In this document: positions 12,801 through 24,816 of the stretch, piece by piece | Numbering within the stretch: position 1 is the stretch's first letter | Layout of the letters: each line of letters starts with the position of its first letter | Origin: Pyrrhoderma lamaoense | Lineage: Eukaryota; Basidiomycota; Agaricomycetes; Hymenochaetales; Hymenochaetaceae | Reading direction: 5' to 3' | Length of the DNA stretch: 64,000 nucleotides | Assembly (NCBI GenBank): GCA_002794735.1 | Contig: NBAZ01000008.1 | Span: 1,302,001 to 1,366,000 of the forward strand | Position numbers and translations under genes: made by a program | The notes under the pieces: model-generated | What the model saw: only the letters and a program-made list of their open reading frames with translations | Database searches by the model: none | Told to the model about the DNA's origin: nothing

Positions 12801-13400
12801 GAAACGTGTATTGCTGATACGAGGTCCAATGACCTCGACTTCATTGATATCGGTAAGAAGTTCTCCGGTTCATCAGAGCATTGACTTCTACAGTAATTTG
12901 GTATCAGTGATTGTCTCAACAGAGGACAGTTTGGAGAATGAACAAAAAAAATACACGCGAGCTCGGTGCGAGGCATTGATCCCACAGGCATTCAAATCTA
13001 GTCCGTGCACAGGTCGATGTGTTTTCTCCGTTTCATTGTAGACCGAGGAAGCGTCTTCCCTGCTTAATCACTAATGATTTCTGTATCCTGTGTTTTTTTT
13101 GGGCCACCGGGAGGGGGAGTCTACTCTGGGGGGAACGTACGCAATTCAAATGCAGAAGATGGATTAGTCATGAAGCTCGAAAGAAGGAGTAGAGCCTTCC
13201 TGGAGTCGGGTGATCACGTATATAGGGTCAAGTGAGGTGCCAACAAATAAGAAAGCTGGCAATGGAGCTAGAAGTTCCGACAGTTAGAATTAGTATCAAC
13301 TCTGCCTCATCGGGGTTAGATCGCTTTTCTTTCAACAAACTTCTAAGTAGCGCTGAGAGTGCATACTGGGAGACATATGCCACTGATTAGGGTCTTGGAT

Positions 13401-13430
13401 GGTCTAGATATACGAGGTCTAGATATACGA
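13401..13430. repeat. Two-copy 15-bp tandem repeat
   Basis: GGTCTAGATATACGA occurs twice head to tail, followed by a partial third copy (GGTCT). Minor feature of unknown significance. Confidence 0.7.
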
Positions 13431-13748
13431 GGTCTCTAATGCATTATCAAAAAAATATGTATCAGCTGATTGTTTGAAAGTTCCGGCTGGTTGATTGAAA
13501 CTATTTATAACTAGAATTCTTACTTAAAGAGCCTCAGCATATCATATACTTACTATTCGTTAATTGGTATGTAAAAATTAATAGGATTCTAAGGATAATT
13601 TCGTCCGTCAGTATCCCGGTACAAAGCCTGGCAGATAGTATAATCAGAGTTTCTTATGGTTTTTCTGATTTTGAGTTTTCAAATTCACTTATCTAAGCAA
13701 TACTGTCTGTGACCGTGATGTAACGGCGCGTTAGTGGTCGTGCCGTGG

Positions 13749-13754
13749 ACGCGT
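13749..13754. promoter_or_regulatory. ACGCGT (MCB-like) box upstream of RPA32
   Basis: ACGCGT lies 42 bp upstream of the RPA32 ATG, preceded at about 13725 by GGCGCG. ACGCGT is the MluI cell-cycle box bound by MBF-type factors at DNA-replication genes in fungi. A role here is inferred from sequence and position. Confidence 0.5.
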
Positions 13755-13795
13755 TCAAGGGCTTACTTTCTGTTGATACATTTCTTCACTTAAAA

Positions 13796-14983
13796 ATGTT
13801 TGGTGGTAGTAAGTATGCTTACTTGCGTCGACAATCTTTCTCTAACATACCTATAAGATGACTACGGTGGTGGATACATGCCAAACTCTCCATCACATGG
13901 CAGCCAAGGAAGTCCAGGAGGCGAACGAGTAAATGACTATCTTCGAGTAGTTAGATTGTAAACGGAACACTGATAAACCTTATTTCTAGCGTGCAGCCAG
14001 CCAATCTCTACGTCCGCTGACAATTAAACAGATCATGGGTGCAGAACAAACACACACAGATGCGGAAATGTATGTTGACGGCGTCGAAGTTTCACAGGTG
14101 TGTGCTTTGTTGATAGTTCACGAACCGTTACCTCAAACTCAAGGGTTTTGTTCTTTCAAAGATTACTAGTGTTGCACAAGTGATCTCAGTTAATGCACAG
14201 ACGACACATAGTGCCTATACGCTAGACGATGGCACAGGTCGCATAGAAGCGCGTTTATGGTCAGACCGCTCAGCTGGTGACGATTCATCTGAAGGACATG
14301 ATATAATCAAGTAAACATGACGTGTTCTCATACTATACGGTTATCTGACTGAAATACGGCTAAAGGGAAGGAATTTATGTACGGGTAACGGGCATTGTGA
14401 AAAGCTTTTCTAATAAACGCTATATAAATGCTACAAATATTCGACCAGCTAAGGATCCTTATGAAGTTTACTTCCACCTCCAGGAAGTTGCGTATGTGGC
14501 ACTTGTTTGTCAACGTGGACCTGTAAGTAACACATAACTCAAAGATCATATTGTCCTTTCTGATACTCTGTATCTCTCATTCACATGGTACTAAATCGAA
14601 TAGCCCAATGGAAGTAAATCCAATGGAATAAATTCTATGAGTGGAGGCACCGCCGTAGGGGGCTCAACAAGCTCAAATTACTCACACTATACATCATCTA
14701 CAACAACGGCAAATGATCAATATGCTGGTGTCTCTGTTCTTGCGAGACGTATAATAGACTATATGGCATCACAGCCGAAAACCGATGAAGGAATACATGT
14801 TGCTTCAGTTGCTAGACATATCAATGAAGATGCGGGTGCTATAAGGTACTAAATCATTTTTTCTTTCCTCATACCTCTAACTTCAATATTCTTTTTACAT
14901 CTAGCCAAGCCCTGGACGAGCTCATGGATAATGGGCATGTTTTCAGTACGATCGACGAGTCTCATTTCGCGCTAGCTGGATGA
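13796..14983 (+). CDS. RPA2: Replication protein A 32-kDa subunit (RPA2)
   Basis: RPA32 is the middle subunit of the heterotrimeric single-strand DNA-binding complex in replication, repair and recombination. Exons read MFGGNDYGGGYMPNSPSH, then SQSLRPLTIKQIMGAEQTHT, VDGVEVSQITSVAQV, the OB-fold core YTLDDGTGRIEARLW, EGIYVRVTGIVKSFSNKRYI, a Ser/Thr/Gly linker, and the C-terminal winged helix (DEGIHVASVARHIN to LDELMDNGHVFSTIDESHFALAG). The Gly/Ser N-terminus is the usual phosphorylation tail. About six introns, all in frame, no frameshift. An ACGCGT box lies 42 bp upstream, fitting G1/S control. A diverged paralogue lies at 40310-41961. Length and domain order are normal. Confidence 0.95.
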
Positions 14984-16914
14984 GTGTATTATCGCCATTT
15001 GTAAACTACTAAATTTTGTAAAGTATCTTTAGAACCCGATCTAATAACCTATGTACGTTGTTATTCCAAATCTATATAAAAAATCATTTCAGCCATTATG
15101 AGCTGAATTTGACTTGTACTAACAAAGCTTCGATGTGAAAGTGTGAATTGGTGCTTTTGTAGGTTACATCTCTATACTAACATTAGTAACATGAGTGAAA
15201 AAAACTCTTGGCTCACGTGTATCTCGTCCACACACATAAGAAACTGAGTATAGCATCTGAGATTTTTTGTGGTAATTCATATTTATTACTGTTTGAGCTT
15301 TTCCCTTTCTAGTGGCATGTAAGTAGCCCAATTCTGTATGCCTTAGGTTGCGAGGAACGCGATCTATAGGGAGCTAGGGTATACCGAAAGCGTCCCTTCG
15401 TATCATCATCCCAAAGAAACTCTTTTTTGCAACTAAATGGATATTGTGTATGGTTGTATGAACGGGAATTTCGAGAAATCAACAGACAAAGGAAGGATAT
15501 GATTATGACACTATCTTATTCCGGCGAAGAATTATCCTACGACGAGCTTGATTATGATCCGAGGACAAACTCAGGTATGAAATTCGCTGTATATTTTCGA
15601 AGTCAGGATAAACTATCTCGTTATAGAGCATCTCGGATGGAAATATGTTTTCATATACTTATGGTGTTCTGTAGAAAAGAAGGTTATACTAATCTGGTTC
15701 AAGAGATGCTAAGATGTCACCATAATAGACTATCGGTAAAATTAGAAGTTTGCTTTATCGACTTATCAGAAGAGAAAGCCCCCGACTTCCATAGACGAGA
15801 TCATACGTAATGCATATGAAGAGAAACATATTAATAGTCAGAGCTAAGTATAGAGTTTAACAAGATCTTTAATTAATGGTCTGTTCTTTATGTGTCTCCA
15901 TTTGGAACTTATTTTTATCAGTCTGAGTCTACGAGTCTGAATTGTAATTTAAATACGGCTTCTGATTAACTAATGATGACTGAGCGGCCAATGATTATGA
16001 TAGGAGTAGTCTATAGTCACGGATATGTGCAAGTGAGGCAATTCCAAGGTTGATAATTACGATCCCCTTACCCATCCCCCAGCTCAATCGTCGGATAAAG
16101 CGTAATTTCTGAAGTCTAGTAAACGAGGATTGCATAGAAATCCCTTTTTCTATCACACAACTTCGAAGTAAAACTGAAACGGATGTCTTTACGCTCGGCT
16201 TTTTATTCCAAGAGATGATGTTCATACGTACAGTTTCCTGCACGTTTGTGATATTCATATGTGGTACCCTTGTACGCGAGGACGCTATGGGTTATAGTTG
16301 TTACCTGCCAAAGGAACTCGGAAATTTCGAAACCGACATGCATCGCACACAAATGAGTCCTCAGTTACATTCAGTCGTGTCATATTTATATGGCAGCATA
16401 TTGTAGGATTATACAGGTAATACTTATAGACCCGTGTCTGAAACATGGCTTTTGACGTATGCATGGTATTATCGATAGCCACCCTACTTAAACTTTAATT
16501 TTTGGATTTTTCTACAATTGTAGGTATTATCGCGTCCACGTGATCTGGTAGTCAAGCACCTCTTTTTTTATCTGTTCAGTATCCCCCTTCCGTGATATCG
16601 TCCTTTTGATCTTCTCATTGCCCCGTGGCATCACACAAGTCTTCACTTCATAGTATCTACCCGACTCTTCTTTTTACCCATCGCATCAGAAATTTTACAT
16701 ATAAAAAAGCACCCCGATCATGTTACACGCAACACCCGAAGGGTCAGAAGGATCTGAGTTTCTCCCGACATCGATACAACCTGCGCGCAGGCGTCCGGGT
16801 GTTTAAATGAATTAAGGAGATCGAGTTGATAAATAGCAGCATGCTCGAAGGCGCCTACTCAGCAATCTTTTTTGCCTTTTTCATTCCCAGTCTCTTCTAC
16901 ACTTCATTCTGAAT
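14984..16914. other. Intergenic with one unassigned open frame
   Basis: Mostly AT-rich. A 127-codon plus-strand open frame (15427-15810) contains SGEELSYDELDYDPRTNSG and QEMLRCHHNRLSVKLEVCFID but begins at a TTG, has no recognised domain and could be a remnant or a chance frame. The last 400 bp should contain the promoter of the acyltransferase gene, with a CACGTG near 16537. Confidence 0.4.
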
Positions 16915-19269
16915 ATGCAAGCTAAGGACTACGTCTTCGAGAAGAAAGCCGATGGAGTTTACCAGCGCAAATGCTATGGCTACGAAGCTTTAGGATGCCA
17001 AATGATGTCAGTGCCACCCTCAAGTATAGTCCTTCAGTGTCTATATTGCAATTAACTGTGATTCGTTTCATCTCTGCTAATAGTGATCAAGCGGACGGTT
17101 TCCCTCAATGTGCTGCTTCCGTTACTTTGAAGTTCAAAACACCTTTGAGTCGCGAAGCTTTAAGGTCCAAGCTTGTTGATGCGCTTGTCCTGTCCAGGCA
17201 CTACTCGCCCGGCATGGCGACAAAGATCGTCAAGCTTCCTGCCCCTGAGACAGAATATGCGTTGAGATACGATGTCCCAAATCACTAGAGGATGCTAAGG
17301 CTTGGGCGAACGCTCAGATTGAGTTCTTTGAAGACACTAAATCCATACATGAGCGGCACGGTGAAATCCGTGATTGCCACTGGTGGCGTTGCGATAGTGG
17401 TTCCTATATTGTCAAATTATTTGTCGCACCCTCAGAAGAGGGTTGGCAATTCAGGTAAGAGAAACCTTATTATCAAATTCAACTGATAGTTACCACCAGT
17501 CCCTTATAACCGTATATCTCCCGACAGTATTCTCATCCCACACTGTATTATTGATGGCCGCGGTACCTTCACCCTTCTGGACATTATTTTGAAGCAGCTC
17601 AGGTCCGTTATTGATGGAACGGCGAAATCAACGTCCAACCTTTCTTGGGGGAAGAGACTTCAAGACTTCCTATCCCAGGTCCTTTCGTACATGCATTAGT
17701 AAAGACTGGTTCCCTCCCTGCAATTCCTGATCCATCAGTCCTTGCTCCACCACCTCCATCTGACGACAAGCCACCTGCACCTCCATCAAAGGTATGTTTG
17801 TCTCGGGCTCTTTTAGAATTTTTATGTCTGATTAAAAATATTCCATATTTACTTTTCTCTTAATCTTGATTTCAAACTCCTTCCCAACCCGATAGATCCC
17901 ATGGGTTACGCCGCCTGTGAAGACTAGCGACAATACAAGGGACATAAACAGACACTTCAAACTTTCAAAAGATTTAACCAGCAAGCTACATAAGGCATCC
18001 AAGGCACATGGTGTGACGGTTACAAATGTTGCATCTGCGTTTATAGCTCTCGCATTTACGGAGAGTTTACTGAAGGGTGCAGCTAAAGCGGGAGAGGAGC
18101 GATTCAAGACTGTTTACGGAGGTTATAACAATTCGACACACTTTATTCTTCCGATGAATTTCGTTGACCAAGTACGTATGCACATATTTTTACTCAATGA
18201 ACAATCCCTTTCGGATTACCGTCTACACCCTCGTCCCTCTTTGTCTTATAGAAGCCTCATGGTTTTTCTCCCAATGTTTCGCGCCATCTTTTTGGAAAAC
18301 CTTCCCGCATTATATTAAGTCTTGCACTTCTGGCTCAGCACCATCAGGTGCTGATAGCCGCGATAATTTATCTTTTTCTTGAATTGCGTCGTGCGTCGTG
18401 TGGCCACTCCTTCTCCCTTGCCAACCTTAAGATGTATCCCTTATGTGCGCCAATAACCATGACGATCTACATTTTTTAGCTCCCATTACATACTTCATCG
18501 CATTTCTTTCAATCACCTCGGGATGTTGAACTGACCTATCTTGTTTACTTCATCAGCGTGGCAGACTTCCTGAGGGATACAATGACTTGAGGGCAAGTTC
18601 TGCTGCTCCATACATCGGACTAGACTGTGCAGAGATAACTATGCCGCTTGAGACCATCCGGAAGCTAGTCTCCGTCGACGAGAAGAGTAAAACTATAGAA
18701 AGGAAGGCCGGGCAGGCTGGTGCAAAGGAGGAATTCTGGAAGCTAGTTGGTCAAGCTGCCGAAGATTGGAAGCAGAGAGATGTTAGTACCATCTTTCCAC
18801 TATCCTATATAGCTTTTTTGAAATTTTGTGAAACATTGAAGCTGACTATATCGTTTTTTTTTACCATTTTATTTGCTTCTTTTTTTGCATGACGCACGCT
18901 CTCATTCAGATCTCACCTGAGATGTACTTCATGCGTTCATTTGGTCTGCACATGCTCGGAAACGCCCCAAGTGTCAACCCTGCTATATTCGGTATGGCTG
19001 AACCGTTCATCTCTTCCATTGGGGACATGTCCCGTTTGGGTTTATTAGAAGAGTTTAGGCCGTCTCTCGCCTCTACTTCTAATACCCCGATGACCATTGA
19101 GGACATCGTTTTCACTATCAGGATGTACTGGCCACCAATCATCACATTCTTGTATGAATTCGATGGGGTGATGAACGTGAGTGCTTGCACTGGTGGACAA
19201 CATGGTGATGAGAAAGTGTTGGATGACTTTGTGGCCGGTCTTAATGCTTGGATTGAGGCTGTGATTTGA
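16915..19269 (+). CDS. Tri3-like/alcohol O-acetyltransferase-type acyltransferase (condensation fold)
   Basis: A CoA-dependent acyltransferase of the BAHD/condensation superfamily. The HxxxD active-site motif is seen as PHCIIDGRGTFTLLD (near 17540-17580), where His is the general base. Other blocks: ALRYDVPKSLEDAKAWA (after frame repair), CHWWRCDSGSYIVKLFVAP, YGGYNNSTHFILPMNF, and a C-terminal MYWPPIITFLYEFDGVMNVSAC where the family carries its structural motif. About six introns. Three one-base deficits interrupt it: near 16975, in AAA at 17279-17281 and in G5 at 17647-17651. Family members acetylate alcohol groups on secondary metabolites or volatile alcohols. The substrate cannot be inferred. 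It is convergent with the transketolase gene, 347 bp away. No signal peptide, so probably cytosolic. Confidence 0.8.
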
Positions 19270-19616
19270 AAGGGGAGTTACTGATAATTGTGTTGTAGTA
19301 CAAAAATTGTGTAGAGAGAAGCTTTTTGTGTGTTCTCCTTTGGATTTGGATATGTAAAATAGATGGATTAGTTAGACAATTTATTTGATTGACAAGTACC
19401 GGTGATGTGGATTAATTCAAGGAAGTGGAAAGAAAAAGTACAAAATTTTATTGTATTTGTTTTACTTCATTGTTTTTTGTCAAAGTAATACAAGTCTAGT
19501 AATGCGACGTAAAAAAGTACAACTAAAAGATGATTTGCCTCTATTCATAATCTGATCATCCCCCTCCTTGCGTCTGACCAGACGGATTGAATCGAAAACG
19601 AATCAAACCGACACGT

Positions 19617-21858
19617 TTAAGCCGTCAACTGCCTTACCCTAGCCATAATCGATTCTGGGTCCAAACCTTGATGCGGGATTTGCTCCTGCAAACCTCCACA
19701 GCCTTCCTTAGTAGTTCCGATATACCCATACCTGGGAGACAACCTCCTCTCAATCAACCAGGTTCCGAACCTGCTTCCCAAACCAGTCTTCTGGTTCTGA
19801 CTCTCAACAACGAGTACAAACCCGCTAGAGCCAACCTTCTTGATCGTCTCCTCATCAACAACGTTCAACGTTGGCTTGTTGATCAAACCAACATCTAACC
19901 CTTGTTCACGGAGTCGGAGAACGGCGTCGTACGCTCTGTAGAGCAGCTCACCGAAGGAGATGACGTATCCTGCTGAACCATCGATGATTACTTCGTCTTT
20001 ACCTGGCACGAATTCGTATCCATCCCCAAAGAACCGAGTACCGTCAGGGCGGAGAATGAAAGGCACTTTGGCACGCGTTGAGAAAACGAAGCGCATCCCT
20101 GGCTCGAAGAAAACCTTATCGATAATCTTGTCCATCTGTGCTGCATCACCAGGCATGTACATCCTCGTCCCTGGGCCATCTAACAACGCGTTATCCGCAA
20201 AGAAGTTGTTTATACCGAAATGGCAAGTGTTATCGGCCATCTCGTCTACACCAGTGTGGGAGAAGTGAGAGAGAACGTTGCAGTTGTTGAGACGGGCCAT
20301 TGTGATTTCGGAGACAACCATCTCAAGGAAGGCAGCGAAGGTGGAGAAGACGCCAAACTTGCCTTCTTGGAAACCGAATCCAGCTGCAGCGCTGAAGTTA
20401 CCACGCTCCATGATACCAGACGGAAGGAACACCTCAGGGTGCTTTTGGTGAATGACCTTAAGACCTGTAGATCCCTCAAGATCAGAGTCAATAACGAGCA
20501 CACGGCTTGCATTCTGCTCCTTCGAATACTTGTCCAGCACTCGTGACACAGCTTCTCCGAACTCGACTCGAGTAGCGGCCGTCTCCTTGGATGAGCCGAG
20601 GTAAAGGTACGGAACCGAGGAAGGCTTAATGTTAAGAAGGATATCGGAAGAGATAGAGGCGGGATAGCCACGCGATTCGAGGTACTGGATAGCAGCTTTG
20701 ACGGGAATGACGTCGTGTCCGTGGGTGGATCCTTCGATCGCAGCTATTCCTGGAGCCATTTTACGCTTCGCAACAACTGCTGCGGGACCATTGTAGCTGA
20801 GAATGGTGTGTACGGCACCCCAGAGTGCATCAATGTCCTCTCCTTGGACGGTAACGACCTTAAGACCATGACCCTCGAGAGTCTTAGTTAAGTCATATCC
20901 CTTGAGATATTGACTTGGGTGACCAGCGATGGTCACATCGTTATCGTCAATGAGGAGCTTAACATTTAGTCCCTGAGCAACAGCGAGACGGGCAGCCTCG
21001 GCGTCGTTGCCTTCTTGTTGTGAACCATCCGAACCAAGGAGGAAGACGGTCTTATCCTTATTGGCGAGGGCGACGCCATTGACTAAAGCCCACATGTGAC
21101 CGAGACGACCGGAGGAGAATTTTACTCCCGGAGTGAGGCCGAGCTCGGGGTGACCTGGGAGCTTTGAATTAGCCTCACGGTAATGGAGGAGATGCTCAGC
21201 CGGGAGGGCACCCTCAAGGGCGGAGAGGAGGTACTGAGTTGCAACACGGTGGCCTGATATTTTTTTTTCGGGAAAAGAAAACGTAAGAGATCAATCAGCG
21301 ACAGGTGGAGCAAATTTTCTGGGGAAGGTTGACGACTGAAGACATGTTACACTTACCAGCTTCGTCAAACACGGTTGGGTAGAATTTATCTGAGAAATTG
21401 AAGAGAGACAGAAGGATGGCGACTTCTGGAACGGTGTCGTATGCACCACCTGAAATGAAGTGAAGATGATGAGTATGAGCGGGATGAAGAGTATATGCGT
21501 CTATATGCGCCGAAAGCCGTCCGAAGACGGAAATGTGAGTAAGAGAGTTACTGACCAGTATGACCGCTAACACCGCGAGCAGCACCAGTAGCAGTGAATA
21601 AGACGATAGCATCACGCATGATTTGAATGTTGTTCTTCAAATCAGCACGCTGTTGCTCAGTCAGCTTCGGCTGCGACGGATCCAGCGTCACTCTGTAAGT
21701 ATTTTCATGATCGCAATATGATCAGTATCGACTGTATGCGCGTCTCCTTTTCTCATCGCATCGTAAAGACGGGGAGAATTGAAGAGGTGGAGAACAGCAT
21801 AAACATACTTTTTAATTTGTGAAAGATCAATTGGGAATTTAGCTTCTGTCCCAGCCAT
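19617..21858 (-). CDS. Transketolase-family enzyme (ThDP-dependent)
   Basis: Four exons give about 640 residues: MAGTEAKFPIDLSQIKK (from 21858), then NIQIMRDAIVLFTATGAARG, GAYDTVPEVAILLSLFNFSD, and a long last exon. The ThDP/Mg-binding segment reads GSDGSQQEGNDAEAARLAVA and DDNDVTIAGHPSQYLKGYDL. Catalytic-type His residues occur in GRLGHMW and EGSTHGHD. The pyrimidine domain contains SGIMERGNFSAAAGFGFQEG, and the C-terminal domain ends RYGYIGTTKEGCGGLQEQI. Transketolases move two-carbon ketol units in the pentose phosphate pathway, and dihydroxyacetone synthase uses formaldehyde. Which substrate applies here is not clear. The reading is intact. No peroxisomal SKL-type end (it ends RQLTA), so cytosolic is likely. 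Introns are short with clean junctions. Confidence 0.9.
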
Positions 21859-23091
21859 GTTGAGATTGTATGTGAGATTTAGCAAGCTGTTGGGGGAATG
21901 TTGAAGAGATCGGTCGGTCGCAGCGTCGACGGTCGACGACTTTATCGACCCTCATTTCACGGCTCGGCCCGCTACCGGCTCAGGGGAAATCAGTTCTCAC
22001 GGTCACCCAGCCTTGCCTGTGCTTGTTGTGGCTTATCCTTCCCTCACTCATAACAATTTGCATCACATCTCCATCTCTCTCATTGGCTATCAATCCCATT
22101 TTTGTACATCGATGGGAAGCTCCCAATACAATTTCTAATAATGAAGCTCACCAGTGGTCACTAACAGTCACGAGCGTACACGTGCGCCCGCTCTTGCTGA
22201 TTCAGTCATTGGCTAGATTGAATACTTATTTTGATATCTTTCCCTTTCGTCTCTTACTGGGAATCATTCCCAAGCGGCCGTCATCACCACCCGATGGTTG
22301 TTACATCCCACTAGGTCCCAGGAACGTCAGTTAGCAATGTAACTATGGGTGCTTTACAAGATCCGGACACGGCTATTATTAATGGCTTTCTAGGTTTTAG
22401 ATTTCATACCATCGAGAATCTCCCTATGGAACGTGTGTATGGGTAAGTTTCGTCACCTTTTCATCTTATACAATCTGTTATACAATGATTGCGAACTGAT
22501 GAACACAAAAGGTAAGGGAAATAATTGAAATATGCATTACAGTGACTTATCCTGCAGGCCCCGTATGTTTCACTGTCCTTTTCTATTCATATACTCTATC
22601 TTTAAAATTTAAGTCGTATTGCCAAGTCGTTTTCAAACATGTAACTTCGCCGAACAAACCATATACCCCAAAGTGGGAGATAGTAGTAACATACTACAAT
22701 GCCCAAGCCTTGTGTCAAAGTCAAACGCGGAGCCGAGACAAAATTGAATAATTTTGCCTTGTATTTTGTTTGATATAACAGCTTCTACTAGCATACATTC
22801 TTATTATCTACAAAAGCAATGCCGCAAAATACTGCTGACACTATAAAGCCGTTTCAGGTCGGGTCCATGCAAATTACTAAGAAGCAAAACAAACTCTGAC
22901 AACTGTTTTGCTATCCTTTCAAAGATATCATAATCAATATCATGTACATGTACTTTCTTATCTAATTTCAAGGTGTGAATGAGAGCTCTACAACTGTTAT
23001 ATTTCTGTGTCTGCATGTAGGAACTTCAATCAAATAACCAGTGAAGTCTTGGTCGATTGTAGTTGAAACTACAGACAACATTATTTGTGAA
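21859..23091. other. Intergenic, with a possible orphan exon at 22345
   Basis: It holds the transketolase promoter (21859-22340). A plus-strand ATG at 22345 opens a 33-codon reading, MGALQDPDTAIINGFLGFRF to LPMERVYG, which ends at a good donor (gtaagt, about 22442). Continuation after the acceptor gives only a few residues, so this may be a truncated gene or chance. I do not recognise it. Confidence 0.35.
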
Positions 23092-23916
23092 TCACACCAC
23101 TGATGGTTTAAATTTTTGGCCGTATATCTCTCGATACTTCGCTTTAAGCTTACTCTCTGAATCCTTATTCGCCATATACCAGCCGTATCGACTTCCTACA
23201 TTCATCGCTTCTTGCTTTACAGCTTCATGCCCTGCCGTATTTGGACTTCTGATATACGGCTTGTACTTTCCTTTCACAACTGCCAAGTCATTAAAAATCG
23301 GGGAAAGTATGCTTTTTTGGAGCTCTGCTATCTCCAGTTCTTTTGCAATTCCACTTCGAGAATCACCCGCTGACATCGGCACTAAAGTAAATTTCTTAGT
23401 TTCAATTTTATACTTTAGTAGGCCCAACCTTTCTTTACTATCAATCAAGTATGAGAGTAAGTCTTCATAGACTTCATCTCCTAATACTTGGTTGTCTGCA
23501 TCGATAAATGCAACTTTTGGCCTCGGAGCTGGCGCTGGATTGGCTGTTTTATCTGTTGTGCTCTCTTTTTTAGGAGTAGCTGCCGAAGTACTTTCAGAGG
23601 TGGTAGCAATTCTGGGAGCCACAGCATTGGTGGCAGTGGCACCAGATCTAACATTTTTACTATCTGGTGTAGGTTCAGCAGTTCTTACAGCTTTGTCGGT
23701 TCTGGTTTTAAGAATACCTTTCGGACGTCCGTCAGTTTGAAGCGCAGGACCTCGACGAGATGGAGGGGGCTTAACCACGCTTGTAGTAGCATTCGATGGG
23801 TTTGATGTAGCGGTTGACGAGCTTGGAGCAGCAGTTGAAGAGCTTGGGGTAGCATTTTGAACTTTTTGTTTCCTTCTATTACCAGAAAGAATAGGAATGA
23901 TTTTTTGCCCAGTCAT
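23092..23916 (-). CDS. Single-exon hypothetical protein with two PP1-docking motifs
   Basis: An uninterrupted 274-codon reading from ATG 23914-23916 (MTGQKIIPILSG) to the stop at 23092. An in-frame upstream extension lacks a good start. Residues 20-130 are Ser/Thr/Ala/Pro-rich and probably disordered. Inside lies PKGILKTR (residues 65-72), a SILK-type motif like that of inhibitor-2/Glc8. At 134-137 RPKVAFID matches RVxF, the main protein phosphatase-1 docking motif. The C-terminal 130 residues look folded and helical: LGDEVYEDLLSYLIDSKERL, IAKELEIAELQKSIL, and SRYGWYMANKDSESKLKAKY. No catalytic or membrane signature. The PP1 link is inferred from motifs alone. Isolated gene with about 1 kb of AT-rich DNA on each side. 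Confidence 0.7.
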   Translation of the reverse strand: MTGQKIIPILSGNRRKQKVQNATPSSSTAAPSSSTATSNPSNATTSVVKPPPSRRGPALQTDGRPKGILKTRTDKAVRTAEPTPDSKNVRSGATATNAVAPRIATTSESTSAATPKKESTTDKTANPAPAPRPKVAFIDADNQVLGDEVYEDLLSYLIDSKERLGLLKYKIETKKFTLVPMSAGDSRSGIAKELEIAELQKSILSPIFNDLAVVKGKYKPYIRSPNTAGHEAVKQEAMNVGSRYGWYMANKDSESKLKAKYREIYGQKFKPSVV

Positions 23917-24816
23917 TTTGGAAAAAAGGGATAATATATAGCCGCTTTGAGGCCATATACTTATATATAAGTCTTGTGGTGTTATGTGATGAAAGACTTT
24001 GCACTTATCCTTTTGCCAAAGCACTGGGATAATCAGATTCCATGTGGATCGTGCAATAGACTGAGCAAATCATAGATTCATTGTAAGACGGACGCAAAGT
24101 CCATTAGCAGCTTGCAAACTAAATCCCGACCGAGATATTTACCGGTTATTCTTTTCCATAATCGTAAGGCTAAAAATCCATAGATTGTAGGTTTGGGGAA
24201 GGTTATGCACTGCTCTCAATTCGTCGCTTCCGGCTACTAACATGGAGTCAGAAGTTCAGATATTATCTCCGGGGGCACAGTATGGTATACAGCCAAGATC
24301 GGATAAGAAATACATTGGTATAGAAATAGTGGTCAAAAGGGCTGTTCGAAATTTCATACAAACTAGAAGGAAATGTACAAGTGTGAAGTAACGCTACGAA
24401 AGAAAGATGAGGTAAGAAGAGTTACTGAGGAGTGCGGTATTCTAATACCAGATGTCAAAAGAAGTTTGTGGGGTGAGAAGAAGGTAGAGGGATAAAGAAG
24501 CTAAATATACAATCTATGAACGTATGAACGGCGAACTAAGAAGAATCTGAAGAATATATTACAAGATAAAAATGGAAAGATACGGAAAAATAAACATCAG
24601 AAAACAAGACAAAAAGATACAGGAATGAACAAGAAAGATACATAGATATGAGGGGTAGAAGACCTCACCCATGGATCAATTCAAGAAGCACGCTAACTCT
24701 GCATTGTTCTTTTACCTCAAAGTCTGTATTTGTAAGTAGCATGATTAGCATCGGAAACATCCGCAGTTAGGCGTATTAGCTTCGTGCTCTTTCTACAACT
24801 TCATCCGTAGTATTGT
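23917..24816. other. Intergenic between the hypothetical gene and the P450 3' end
   Basis: AT-rich upstream DNA of the minus-strand gene and 3' flank of the P450. It includes a purine-rich tract (24360-24660). No exon or RNA recognised. Confidence 0.45.

Larger units (their letters stand above)
9835..13795. other. Four-kilobase gene-poor stretch
   Basis: No open frame above about 76 codons and no chain of exons resembling a known family on either strand. AT-rich with scattered short repeats. It could be decayed mobile DNA, but I found no terminal repeats, reverse transcriptase or transposase motifs. The last 100 bp hold the RPA32 promoter. Confidence 0.45.

Noticed and set aside
20246..20671. 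Open frames in other phases over the transketolase gene (also 19587-19898, 19960-20268, 20220-20546)
   Set aside because: Shadow frames of a clearly conserved enzyme reading.
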